Source: Punica granatum
Taxonomy: Eukaryota > Streptophyta > Magnoliopsida > Myrtales > Lythraceae
Assembly (NCBI RefSeq): GCF_007655135.1
Contig: NC_045130.1
Coordinates: 27,648,605 to 27,712,604 of the forward strand
Length of the DNA: 64,000 nucleotides
Direction: 5' to 3'
The translations under genes and the position numbers were made by a program. Each line of letters begins with the position of its first letter. Position 1 is the stretch's first letter. Below the pieces are notes generated by a model that was given only the letters and a program-made list of their open reading frames with translations, was not told the origin of the DNA and searched no databases. Shown here piece after piece: positions 51,106 through 64,000 of this stretch.

Positions 51106-53475
51106 TATTGGTGGCACATGAAAGATCACGCGACGAAAAGTCTCTTTCTTCTTACGTGGTACTTTTTTATGTCTCAATCCAGCTTTTATTATTTAAAATA
51201 GATTTGTTATAGTATTATTGGGATTATGTCAAGCAATATATATATAATTACAAAAGAATCTAACTAGCTGTTAAAAGTTTCGGAATTAATATAGTCAAAT
51301 AGTAAAACATTCAACAATTTTGATTTTATGAAACAAGAAAATGAATCCATTGTAATCTATACTAGTTGAAGCGATCTTTTTGAAGAATTATATTAAGAAA
51401 ACCTTGAAAACGAAAATACTTTGATAAATTTTTCTTTCTAAGGGTAGAAGGTCTATTATATTTTTGTCATTGAAAGCAAAAGTTTTACTAAAACCTCAAT
51501 ACATCGATGACATTTACGCAAGGAAAAAATAACAAAAACAGGCAATTGATTTTTCTTTTTATATGAAAGATTATTTCATGGCCAAAAATGGGAAGGTTAT
51601 TTCTTCTTCTTTTTTATATTTGTTGCATTATTTGGGATGAATACAAAATTGTAATAGATTAAAAAAAATTTCTTATATATTGTAAATGCAGAGTAGGAAT
51701 TCCTTATACTCAAGTTTACTATAAAAAAAAGTAATTAAATTACGCTCTTTCCTTAAAACTCGGCCAACCAACAAGGGAAAAAAATGAATAAAAAAGGGTT
51801 CCGCTCCCCCCCCCCCACCAAAAAAAAGGGTTTTCCCCACTTCGGTAATAAGAGAGTGGAACGAAGAAAAAGAAATGCTTCGGCCCATTCAGCTTATCCA
51901 CCGGGCAAAATTGGAACAAATTCGCATTGTCTGATCCCTGCAAATTATGGATAAAAATTATATGGACCACCCAAAATTCTAGTTGTGCCCTTGCACAAAT
52001 AAGATACAACATATAGTGTGTGTCTGTATATATAACATCTCTTCCCTTAAATTTGTAACAAATTAAAACAGGTCCTTCTTCATGAGGGACGTCCCCAACC
52101 GCCTCACCAATTTTTAGCCTCTTTTCATACATAATTTTATTTTTTATTTTTTTGGTTACTGAGTTGTAATCAAATTTCGCCAGCTATTTCCCACGGTCCT
52201 TGTGACCACTCTGTAACCCATCAAATTAGTAAGTCTAGCACACATATCATGTTGATGACCTAATAGAAAGTATTATCTTACAAAATTTCAACGAATAATC
52301 TATACATATTTTTCATTGTTGCCTTTACTACCTTCCCTATATTTCTACTTGCTTCTTCAAGTATTTCCTCTCCCTTTCATATCTATATAGAGAAGAACAT
52401 ACCTACCCTAACTATATAAAAAACTAGCAAAAGAGAATCTATCAAAATAATTATATTTTAATTAAGAGTACGATTGATTTAATGTCAACACTAAATTGTA
52501 ATGATGTGTAATAAATCATTAAAATAAGTAAAAATTAATTTATAAGTTTATACAAAGGAAAATGACTTAACAAGGAGCAACTACTTCTATGTAGTATTTC
52601 TTTTCGTGTCGTAATAAAGTGTTCTAGCTAATGTGGGCTGCGAGAGATGGGAAGTTTAGTGAGCTATTTGAGAAGAGACATGGCCAAGAAAATTATATTT
52701 TTTCTGGGTAACTTATTTGTTTTATTTGGGATATTAGTTAATTAATTAAATTAGTTATATGGATGATTTCTTGAGAGTTCAAAAAGATCTTTTAAAAGAT
52801 GGTGTCTTTTGGTAAATCATTTATTAATTCTATTATTGTATTAGATGTTTGAAAATAATGTTGGGACCATATATTTTGTTTAGATTATTGAAGTTAAATG
52901 ATAAATGCTATAGTATATTATCCTCATATTTTATTATATCTATCTTTTCTTTAATTACAAAGGAAGTCCGTGCATAAGATTAGTATAAGAAAATATAAAA
53001 TCTAATGAAATATAACTGAAAAAACCTAATAAAACGGTACATGTAATCATACTATGGGAATATAATCTGAAACCTCTATATTAATTAGTCAAGAGCGTAT
53101 GCCACCAATTTATATCTATACACAATGAATTAGACTTGGTTTTTGTGTGTTGTCACCTAAGATGACTATATTAATTTTTCACAATTATAACTTCAAATCT
53201 TCAACAAATTTTAACTAGTAAAAATAAAAGCAATTACAATATTGGTTTTGATCGCATTTCAATTTCGTCCTTTTTTTGCGTCATTTACATTATGAGAATT
53301 ATGTTATTTGATCTTTATGTTAATCAACTTTTTTAATACTACTACTTTGGCATGTAATTTCATGCCATACACATATTTATTCATAATTAAGTTACAATTC
53401 TATGATACATTCTTTGTAAGTTTCAAATAAAAATTTTTGAAAACAAAAAAGAATTGATAAAAAAAAAAGTAAAAT
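51106..53475. other. Intergenic, nothing firm
   Basis: AT-rich DNA. A segment at 51740-52130 has an open frame of 130 codons on the minus strand with C and A homopolymers (51807-51817) and a more complex composition. I could not assign it and consider an organelle-derived insert possible but unproven. Confidence 0.4.
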
Positions 53476-53907
53476 AAATGGAAGGCCCCTCTAGTGTGGG
53501 GATGGGGAGCCTTCCCGCCTACCACCCCCTCCTGCGAAAATTTTGCAACATTCTATATAAATTCTCTCTTCCCTTTGTTTCTTTCTCTCCATTTTTATTT
53601 CTCAGTCCAAAAATGCAAGGAAAACTTAAATGGGTTAATTCAAATGGTTCGACATCTCTTTCCCTTAAATAAGATATCACTTTTGAATCTTTTAAATAAA
53701 GAAAATTACAATTAAGAGAGTTTTCAGTAATTCAACTAGGATCAAAGCTGGATTAATGAGGATTTATTGGACTTCCTAATACCAAGTGATGTATATCAAA
53801 AGAAAATAAAGCCGGGAGGAAAGGGAAGTAATATTTTTTTTAATAAAATTCTACATATCCAAGATTGTAGAAGGATTTCGTACTTCGATTGCTTTCAAAA
53901 TTTCGAT

Positions 53908-54594
53908 GGAGAAAGACATTTTTGGTCCTATAAGTTGACCTTCAATCAATTTTGATGCTAAAAAGTTTTAAAAGTGTCGAATTAGTCATATACGTTTGCT
54001 CCGTAAGGAAATTTTAGTCCATTTCGTGAGGGAAAGATAATGGATGCTGACGCCACGTGGCAATTTATTATTGGTTGAAAATTTAAAATTTTAAAAGAAA
54101 ATGAGAAATAAATATTAAATAATAAAAATTAAATTTTAAAATAGAAAATTAAAAAATATATATAAAGAAAGAGACCCAACCCTTGTCGCTCGTCTCTAGG
54201 GGTAGGGGCCCCACCGGCGCCCCCACCCCTTGGATGAGGTTGGGCTCCTACCCTTGGAGAAGAGCAACCTAGCCCCCAGTAAGGGATGGGTCTGTTTATT
54301 TTTTACTTTTTCTAAGAAATTTCTATTTTAAAATTTATTTTTTATTAATTCTTCATTATTTTTTTGTGTTTTTATTTTTCTTGAAAATTTTAAAATTTCC
54401 TCCAATAAGAATTTGCCACGTTGCGCTATTTAATTGCGTTAGTGTCCACATCAGCATCCGTTACCTTTTGTCACGAAATTGACCAAAATTGCCTTACAAA
54501 ACAAACACATATGACTGATTTGATACTTTTAAAATTTATAGTACTAAAATGGACTAAAAGCCAAATTTATAGGACCGAAACTGTCATTCTCCCG
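53908..54594. mobile_element. Fold-back Mutator-like element B
   Basis: The 687-bp element has ends GGAGAAAGACATTTTTGGTC and the inverted GACCGAAACTGTCATTCTCC. Further arm matches include CCTATAA, TTAGTCCATTT, TGCTGACGCCACGTGGCAA against TTGCCACGTTGCGC, and AATTTTAAAA. The flanks AATTTCGAT (53899-53907) and AATTTCAAT (54595-54603) are a 9-bp duplication with one change. The GC-rich centre around 54175-54290 repeats CCCACC/GGTTGGGCTCC words. It is non-coding and similar in build and size to element A. Confidence 0.82.
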
Positions 54595-54765
54595 AATTTC
54601 AATAGATAGATTATCTACAAGTACCTGGGCATACAAGTAAATTAGGTCAAATACAATTCCAAAGCTGAATTAATAGGTAATTATTATAATCAATCTTTTT
54701 AATAGATAATTTTCAAATATTGGACTTTATTATTTGAAACGTTGGCCTTCATGTAGCAATATATT

Positions 54766-55257
54766 AGGGTCAATAATAAAAAAAATACAAAATTTTCACA
54801 TTTTAACAATTCTAGCACGAACTTTTTTTCTTAACCTAAAAATGCATAAACTTTCGATTTGATAGCAATTCTAGTTCAGTATCAAATTTTCTGTTAATTT
54901 GGACGGAATTGAGGCTATAGAAGGTGTTGACAACCCCATCGGGAGGAGGGTGCTGGACATCCCAATCAGGGGGTGGTGGCCGGAATCGAGGCCCCCACCC
55001 TCGGGAATTAAGAGGACCCTCAAATTGGGGATTCTCCTTATTCCGACGAGTAGAGCCACGACCCTGGCCATCACCTCTCGATTGGGGTTTATGGGGCCGT
55101 CTGTAGTCTCGATTCCATCCAAATTAACGAAAAATTTGACGTCGTGCTATAATTGTTATTAAATTGAAAGTTTATGCATTTTTAAGTTAAGGAAAAAAGT
55201 TTGTACTATAAATATTAAAATGTGAAAAATTTGTGCTTTTTTGTGTTATTAACCCTT
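54766..55257. mobile_element. Fold-back TIR element C
   Basis: Left arm AGGGTCAATAATA, TTTTCACATTTTAA, AAAAATGCATAAACTTTC and TTAATTTGGACGGAATTGAG is matched by its inverted copy at the right (CTCGATTCCATCCAAATTAA, GAAAGTTTATGCATTTTTAA, TTAAAATGTGAAAA, TTATTAACCCT). The GC-rich centre is about 200 bp and has mirror-image short frames only. The target-site duplication is obscured by the (TA)n run on the right. Confidence 0.78.
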
Positions 55258-55278
55258 ATATATATATATATATATACA

Positions 55279-55581
55279 CTCAAGATCTCGACTGAGGGAT
55301 AACCATAAAGTACTGAAAGAGCAAGAATCTGATATAAGGGAATATCAACATAAATAGATGATCAACATGAAAGATTTATTTAGAAACTTAGCCCATGATG
55401 GGCTGGAGGGAGTACATGCATATTACACCCAACAAAAGAAGACATTGAAAATAAAAGAAAAGGGGAAGAGTCTGAAATCATTTACACCCAAGATCTCGAC
55501 TAAGGGATAACCATAGAGTACTAAAAGAACAAAAATATGATATAAGGGAATATCAACATAAATAGATTATCAACATGGATC
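55279..55581. repeat. Direct duplication beside the viral relic
   Basis: Two copies of about 95 bp (55279-55375 and 55487-55581) share CAAGATCTCGACT, AGGGATAACCATA, AGTACT, TGATATAAGGGAATATCAAC and ATAAATAGAT. The second copy touches the broken end of the pararetroviral RT. About 110 bp of unassigned sequence separates them. Confidence 0.75.
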
Positions 55582-58240
55582 TGGTGAGGGAATTTATCAG
55601 CAAACTGGATGGACCTGTTGATGGGGATTATGGTGCCCTTGCTGATGATATGCCCTAAGAATCGAATTTTTGTTGGAAAAGGCAGACTTTAGTCGGAGAC
55701 ACAGTCAAGCCATTTTTTGATGTGATTCTCATGAAATGGTTCACATATTTGAAATGAGAATCAATGGTTTTGAAAAATATGAGGACATCATCGATGTATA
55801 CAATTATGAAATCTGAGTATGCACCAAAGATGTCATTCATGATTTTCTGAAATTCAGATGGGGCATTTTTGAGCCCAAAAGGCATTATATTCCATTCGAA
55901 CTGTTTGAAAGGAACCGTGAATGCAGTTTTGTATTTGTCCTCTCTCAAGTTCAATATTTTTGTTCACGTAGAAAGCTGAACAACTCCAGGGAGACTTGCT
56001 AAGTCTAATCAATTTTTTGTTCAAGAGTTCCTGTGTTTCCTGCTTACAATGTATTTCCAACTCTTGATTCATCTGAATGGGTCTGTCTTTTGTTGGGATA
56101 TTTTTCTCATCGAAATCCTTTTCATAAGGTAGATCAATGACATGTTGCTTCCTACCCCATAAAGCATTTGGAGTTTATCCGCAGACTGACTTTTGGATCA
56201 GACTATTGAGATTATCGATTTTTTTGTTTCAAATCTGATTTTTGGAGCAGATTTTCAACTTTATGGTGGAAAATCTCATCTTTTACCCAGCTAATTTGCC
56301 TCTCAGTCGCCTATATCATGTCCAAATTTCTGGTTACAGGTGTTATGATGAAAGGAAAAATGATTTTGCTTCCTAAGTACACCGTTTTTATGCCAGAGTT
56401 GGTGAAAAGGAAGGGTTTGATGAGCTGGATGAATGAGGTTCCTAGTATGACTTCATTTTTTAAGTCTTTTACTACTAAGAATCCAGTTTTGTATGTTGAA
56501 TCTTTATTTTTTACTTCTGCTTCTGCAATTTTGTATGAAATTTTTAGTTTATCATTACTTGCAGAACGTAATAATTCATGGGTTTTTTTCACAATATTTT
56601 AAAGGAATCAATCCCTCCCTCACACAATTTGCATTTGCACCAGTATCCAACAAGGCAGTTGCTTCCATCTGGAAGTCGTGTACACTTATTATAGGTTTTA
56701 GGAGGTATTTTTGAAATGTGAATTCCTGGCTTTTACACTCAGGTTTGGGTTCAGCATTGTCCAAGGTCTGAACCAACTTTTCATCGTTTTTCAGAGTTTT
56801 AACTTCTTTTTGTAACTCATGGAGTTTTTGGCGAAGTTCTGACTCAGTTTGTTTTCTTTCTTTTTCTCAGTTTTCATGCTCTAAGGCGTGGGTGTTTCTG
56901 ATCATCATGTTGAGTAACCTAAGGTTTTTGGTTTGCTCAGGTTCTATGGGCTCAACATATTTGGGAGGAGGTTTTGAGGAAATTATGATTTTGTTAAAAG
57001 GCAGTTGCCAAGTTATGGTTTTTTCAGTGAATTTGATGGCCTTTTCTTCCATGTAAACTTGGTTAAACCAGTCCCAGAAAAGGATATTTTTCTTGTTTTT
57101 CTCCATGAATTTTATCCACTGATTTTGCATTATTGTCTTAACGTATTTTTCTGAAAAGACATCATGCAACCAATCCCTTCTGTTTTTATTTTCTTTGGAG
57201 CAGAAATCGTTCCCAAGGCTGTTGGATGCTAATGTGAAGGGCTTCTCAATCATATAGATCTCAGGGTTATGATTGATTATGGTGCTATCGGTTATGGATA
57301 AAAATGTTGGTGAAGGGGATGAAGACTCAGTTTCATCTGTATTTGGGACAGAGTATACTGGCCTAGGAATATCAGTGGCGACACTACTTAATCCTCTAAG
57401 GTTGACGGACCTAAGAGGGGTTTCAGTAGCTGTTTGGAAAGTGTTTGCCGATGGAGCAACACTGAATGATCTTCTTCTTAGCTTGGTGCTTCTAAAAGAA
57501 GATCCTATCGAGGGGTTTGAGGTTGATTGTTCGTCGACTGATCTCCTATGGCGAAAGCTTATGGAAACTCTCCCATTTTGGAACTGGCTCACTCGACTAG
57601 GTTCCTTATTTTGAATTTTTTCAGGGGCAACTGCGTCTTCTAAGGCCCATTCATCAGGAAGAGTTACCTCATTCCACCTAATTGGTCTGGGGACTACAGT
57701 GTTTGACCTGGCAATGTCCGCTTGGAAAAAGAGGGTTTGTCCTTTGGGACTATGTTTGAAGGCTTTGGTTGCAAACGCTGAGACCATTGTTTTGTAATGG
57801 ACTCTGTACACAAGAGCTAAAGGGATGGAGCCTAGAGCAATTTTGTAATTGTGCGTTTTGATTTGCAATGTTAAGCCATGAGTTATGTTTTGTCTTTGAA
57901 GGACATGGTGAAATTTGGGAAACAATTAAAATGGACCGGTTCGTCGCACAGACTGGTCTCAACTGTCCCAAGGATGGATTCATGGTATTTCAAAAGCCTA
58001 GCGTCCCTAAGCACTAAGAGTACTGAGGTATCTAAGTCTTCTTTGGTTAGGGGTTTTATGCCCACTTGGACGAGCACTATATGGATGAAGTTGTACCTTC
58101 TCTCATATTTTTTCAATGACTCTTGGTTCAATAGTTTTATGGTTTGTGAGGATTTTTTTAGGGGGATATCCCTTTCCTCAGTGGTTATGGTGTAATCGGT
58201 TTTTAAAAATATTTGTTAGAATTTTGAGTTTTTATAAGTC
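55575..58240 (-). pseudogene. Endogenous pararetrovirus polyprotein relic (Caulimoviridae-like)
   Basis: Read on the minus strand, domains follow the order of plant pararetroviruses. A movement-protein-like region comes first (frames near 58131-57883 and 57925 down to about 57600). A linker follows, then an aspartic protease with the active-site triplet in LLDTGANAN (about 56660). Last is a reverse transcriptase with FGLKNAPSEFQ and the catalytic YIDDVL (near 55800). The frames are interrupted: the movement and linker parts lie in different frames, the protease region is split, and the RT is broken around 55950. The sequence ends near 55575 within or soon after the RT, with no recognisable RNase H. 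The element is therefore inactive. It resembles florendo- or petuvirus-type endogenous viruses more than Ty3/gypsy because of the movement-protein domain and the absence of integrase; the genus is not resolved. Confidence 0.82.
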
Positions 58241-59204
58241 TATTTTGAAGCGATTCTTGGGATTTTCTAATCATCGATAAGATTTATCAAAATATTCCAA
58301 ATTGATCTCTTCTCTGTTGAGAACATAATCATTATCGAAAGAGTTTTCATAAGGACATGTACTCGAAGAGCTTGCTTTAAACCAATCCATTTTGAAAACA
58401 ATAAATCTTCCAGTTTCACAAATATTTATCAAGATATTCAAACAACATATCAGTTCCTTACCTTTCAGTACACTAATCTATACCTAGACGAAATTTCTAG
58501 AGATCTATAGACCAATAGCTAAGTGGTTTGAAGATGCTAAAAACGAACTTACTCTCTCACCCCAACTTCTCTCAAGATCAAGATCTAAAACATACCTGGA
58601 CGATGCTGGAAGAAGCCTCACACTGTGTTTCCCTTACAAATCTAGTACATACCTTACCCAACTGCTGTACCTGGATTTAACAATAATAGCACACAAACAA
58701 ACTCAGCATGACTCTCGCATGTCCTATCTCCTACCCCAACTGTTGAACGATAACGTATGAGGATAACTCTACTCCGAGTTACGCAGATAACCTCCATCTA
58801 CTTAGACCATATCTTTACACCATTACTCCTCCTAGTTATACCCAAAAACTGCCCTAATCGTCGGGACTTACAACTGGGTTCAGTAGGCTTGGAGCACCGC
58901 ACTTAAGGATTAGAATGTGTAGGGTCCATTAGAACTGCCGGATGGACATTAGAGCCTCATAACATTACTTCTTTGCCTAACATCAGTTCATTGTGGTATT
59001 TTGGATCTAGACACTAGAGAGACCTATGCTATGACTGTGCATTACTACATTTATCAACTTTAGTTCATTGTATAGATATGCAACTAGACACTTAAGGAAG
59101 AACACAAGATGAGATACTACCAGCCATGAAAGCGGTCCTAGATGTGATGACCTATACAAGTTACTGGAACTAAAAATAAGAACGGATTATACATCCTATC
59201 TCCA
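58241..59204 (-). other. Leader/intergenic part of the pararetroviral relic
   Basis: About 1 kb between the putative primer-binding site and the first polyprotein remnant holds no long open frame. This is the expected place of the long leader of a plant pararetrovirus. No promoter was identified. Confidence 0.45.
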
Positions 59205-59222
59205 CTTGGCTCTGATATCATG
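59205..59222 (-). other. Putative tRNA-Met primer-binding site of the viral relic
   Basis: The minus strand reads TGATATCAGAGCCAAG, one base away from the TGGTATCAGAGC site used by plant pararetroviruses and many retroelements. It lies upstream of the polyprotein relic and in the same orientation. Confidence 0.55.
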
Positions 59223-59232
59223 GTATCAGTCC

Positions 59233-59264
<32 letters not shown>

Positions 59265-59627
59265 ATAAGCTAGCTTGTAACAGTCCTAACATAGTGGCTC
59301 TACCCCTCATCTCCATTGCAAGTTAGGACTACTAACCGTTTTATATTTACCATTCTAATAGAAGAAGTTGTTCCCCGGCACTTCCACAAGGCCCGTGTAA
59401 TCCGGGTCATTTTAATCAATGAATATGGACAAGTGTTGCCAAACTTCAATGCTCACAAAAATTAGCACATAAATCATACCGTGAAGTGCATTTGGTAAAT
59501 CGCACGTCATGTGTATAAAATGTACATGTGCAGTGATAATAAGTTATTTATTATTCAAGGTGAAACCGATGCTCAAGCGAAGATAAATTTTAATTAATAA
59601 ATTGAGCACACCGCAATAAGGAAACCC
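59223..59627. other. Intergenic
   Basis: An (AT)n tract with ATGT repeats (59231-59266) is followed by sequence with no gene recognised. Confidence 0.45.
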
Positions 59628-60163
59628 ATTGTTATCAGAATCGGACCGGACTGGCCGATTCGACCGGTCAGATCGGGAACCGGCACCATGTCTGGTCTGG
59701 TTCGCCTGAAAATCGAAATGGCAGTTTTGAACCGGCCGATTTTAAGCAAAATTCCATTGAACCGGCCGGTTCTATGGGTTTTTATGGGTTTCCTATTTAA
59801 TGTAAAAATTGGTTGGTTGTGTAAGGATTTGAACTCATGACCTCTTGCTTCTCATATTAATATACTACAAACCAAGCCACCACCACTTTTTTATTCTTTT
59901 TACTCTACTTTTAAGTACTTATTAAAATAAAATATTTATTTTAAAGTAAGAAATTAAATATAGATATTTTCTTATACTATTATTATATTTCTTTAAAATC
60001 ATCATACTTTTATCTTAATTATCATAATTTTTTTAATAATATGAATATTTATTTTATTTTCAATAAACGTGCGGTCCGACCTATCGAACTTCCGGTTGGA
60101 TCCATAAACTCATGACTCCATACCCCTTCCGATTCATCATCCGATCCGATTTTGATAACACTA
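59628..60163. mobile_element. hAT-type MITE, copy 2
   Basis: The left end ATTGTTATCAGAATCGGACC faces GATCCGATTTTGATAACACTA (inverted). An 8-bp flank GGAAACCC (59620-59627) and GGAAGCCC (60164-60171) is a target duplication with one change, the hAT size. The interior repeats CCGGCCGATT/GAACCGGCCGGTT and includes AAGGATTTGAACTC; it is homologous to 27167-27762. No transposase is encoded. Confidence 0.78.
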
Positions 60164-60520
60164 GGAAGCCCCACTCTGCTGGTTCTTCTTGAGCAGTAAA
60201 TGTAAATGCATGAATTAGGATATATCCAAGTGTAGGGAGAGGAGACCTAAGGCAGCAAGACCCGCAGCTTCAGTTTAATGTCCTTGTCTCTTCCCCACCG
60301 TGATAAAGTTTTATACTAAACGGGTATACGTCACATGATAATAAATATTCCCCAATTTCTCTTAATTTTAGAAATTTTTAAAATATATATTATATATTTT
60401 TAACAAAGATATATATACATCCAGTAATAAGGTGCCAGGTAATATACTCATTACACACAATAGACTCTCTCGCCACCACCGTATCCTTACTTTATTTGCT
60501 AAATCATCGCATCCTTCCAT

Positions 60521-60528
60521 TATATAAG
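60521..60528 (+). promoter_or_regulatory. Probable TATA box of the peroxidase gene
   Basis: TATATAAG, 73 bases before the peroxidase ATG, is a near-ideal plant TATA box at a normal distance for a short 5' untranslated region. Confidence 0.65.
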
Positions 60529-60600
60529 AGCACACACTCCCTCCCACTGAAAGAAGAGCGAGTGAGCAAAATTAGGGGAAGAAACAAAAAAAAACCCATC

Positions 60601-63174
<2,574 letters not shown>

Positions 63175-64000
63175 AAGGGCCTAATCGTCGATCCTCCCAA
63201 GTTTACTACATAGGGGGAGGTGAATTAGCGAGTGTTGCCAAGTAGTAATAAAAGCATGGTTGGCTTCGGTTTGTGTCCTTGCTAGGGTTTCGAAGTGTAT
63301 CCTTTTAATGGAAAGGTTCGGAGCAGTGGCTTTGGGTGGACCCGAAGTCATTGTGTAGATGTAAATTAATGGGAAGGGGGGACCAAGGACTTTAATCAAG
63401 TTAATGGGTACAATGTGCAATGGAACTGTTTCTCTTTTGTAGCCTTTTTCCATTATTCTACTTTGCTTGTGTTGGCATGAAGGTGAAGCTGACAATGTTG
63501 TCGGCAATAAATTGGTGGAGTTTCCGGAAGAAGAGTTGTATTTATATGGATGGATGTAATGGGATGGATGATGGTGCATGGTGCGTGGAGGATATAATAT
63601 ATATGCATGGATTGTAATATGATGATGATGATATTCTATTTCTTTCTTTCAGAAAATTGTTTAAAGATAAGTTCAGACGCCTCTTTCTTAAATACGGGTT
63701 TGTTTTCATGTTTCTTAAAAGGAAAAAAATTATCAAAAGAGAGTGTAGCGCGGTGGTATATGTTATTTTCTGATAATCAAGAGATTTCAGGTTTGATATC
63801 TATGTAGAACTATCCGTATTCTTTTATTAGTTATTTAAGATTTTCATTTTATCGTTTTAGGTCTACGGGCCACCCTCGTAACCGAGACTATATATCTGCT
63901 CTTAGAGGGGAATCCTTCAGTTTGTAGTAAATACTAGTACTAGTATTATGGGTCTCTCATAGTCCATCATCTAATCAATAAAGGGGCTACCATTCTTTTT
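63175..64000. other. 3' flank of the peroxidase, with a possible SINE relic
   Basis: The first 400 bases should be the 3' untranslated region. From 63743 TAGCGCGGTGG resembles an RNA polymerase III box A, and GGTTTGATATC at 63790 resembles a worn box B, suggesting a tRNA-derived SINE relic. Nothing coding is visible up to the window end. Confidence 0.4.

Noticed and set aside
51740..52132. 130-codon minus-strand frame as an organelle-derived gene
   Set aside because: Composition is unusual and homopolymers are present, but I could not match it to any mitochondrial or plastid gene.

Overview
The window is plant nuclear DNA, most likely from a eudicot. It is AT-rich, has spliced genes with GT-AG introns, and is full of degraded and nested transposable elements. 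I recognise four host genes: a 12-oxophytodienoate reductase-like gene with a frameshift (minus, 3439-6476), an intronless matrix metalloproteinase (minus, 30299-31243), a ten-exon tRNA wybutosine-synthesising fusion gene TYW2/3/4 (plus, 33703-42951) and a six-exon class III peroxidase close to Arabidopsis PRX42 (plus, 60601-63174). They do not form a pathway or cluster. OPRs belong to oxylipin metabolism, the metalloproteinase and the peroxidase should act in the cell wall space, and TYW2/3/4 modifies tRNA-Phe.

Layout. 1-3300: remains of a PIF/Harbinger transposase, a terminal-inverted-repeat (TIR) element and a SINE. 3439-6476: OPR gene with a Mutator-type MITE in intron 1. 7150-11250: a SINE followed by AT-rich DNA with three Helitron-like ends in the same orientation. 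12480-14513: GC-rich block without a convincing gene, then a Tourist/PIF-like element. 15030-17160: further TIR elements. 17163-27110: two related, very long LTR-type elements, each with a 5-bp target-site duplication. The second sits inside an array of 140-150-bp tandem repeats. 27160-30125: hAT MITE, SINE and a complete miniature LTR element (TRIM). 30299-31243: metalloproteinase. 33703-42951: TYW2/3/4, whose 4-kb fifth intron holds two fold-back elements. 43527-45334: MITE and a Ty1/copia tail. 45335-55260: mostly featureless AT-rich DNA with a SINE relic, an Au-like SINE and three long fold-back elements. 55279-59222: an inactive endogenous pararetrovirus (Caulimoviridae-like) on the minus strand. 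59628-60163: second hAT MITE. 60601-63174: peroxidase, followed by a possible SINE relic at the right edge.

The most unusual structures are the pair of TGTCAGCACC elements (3.36 and 4.46 kb; solo LTRs or non-autonomous elements) with intact target-site duplications, the tandem array that one of them splits, the stacked Helitron-like termini, and the OPR copy that combines a one-base frameshift with three altered flavin/active-site motifs. I saw no CRISPR array, operon, tRNA gene, rRNA gene or new multi-gene system.
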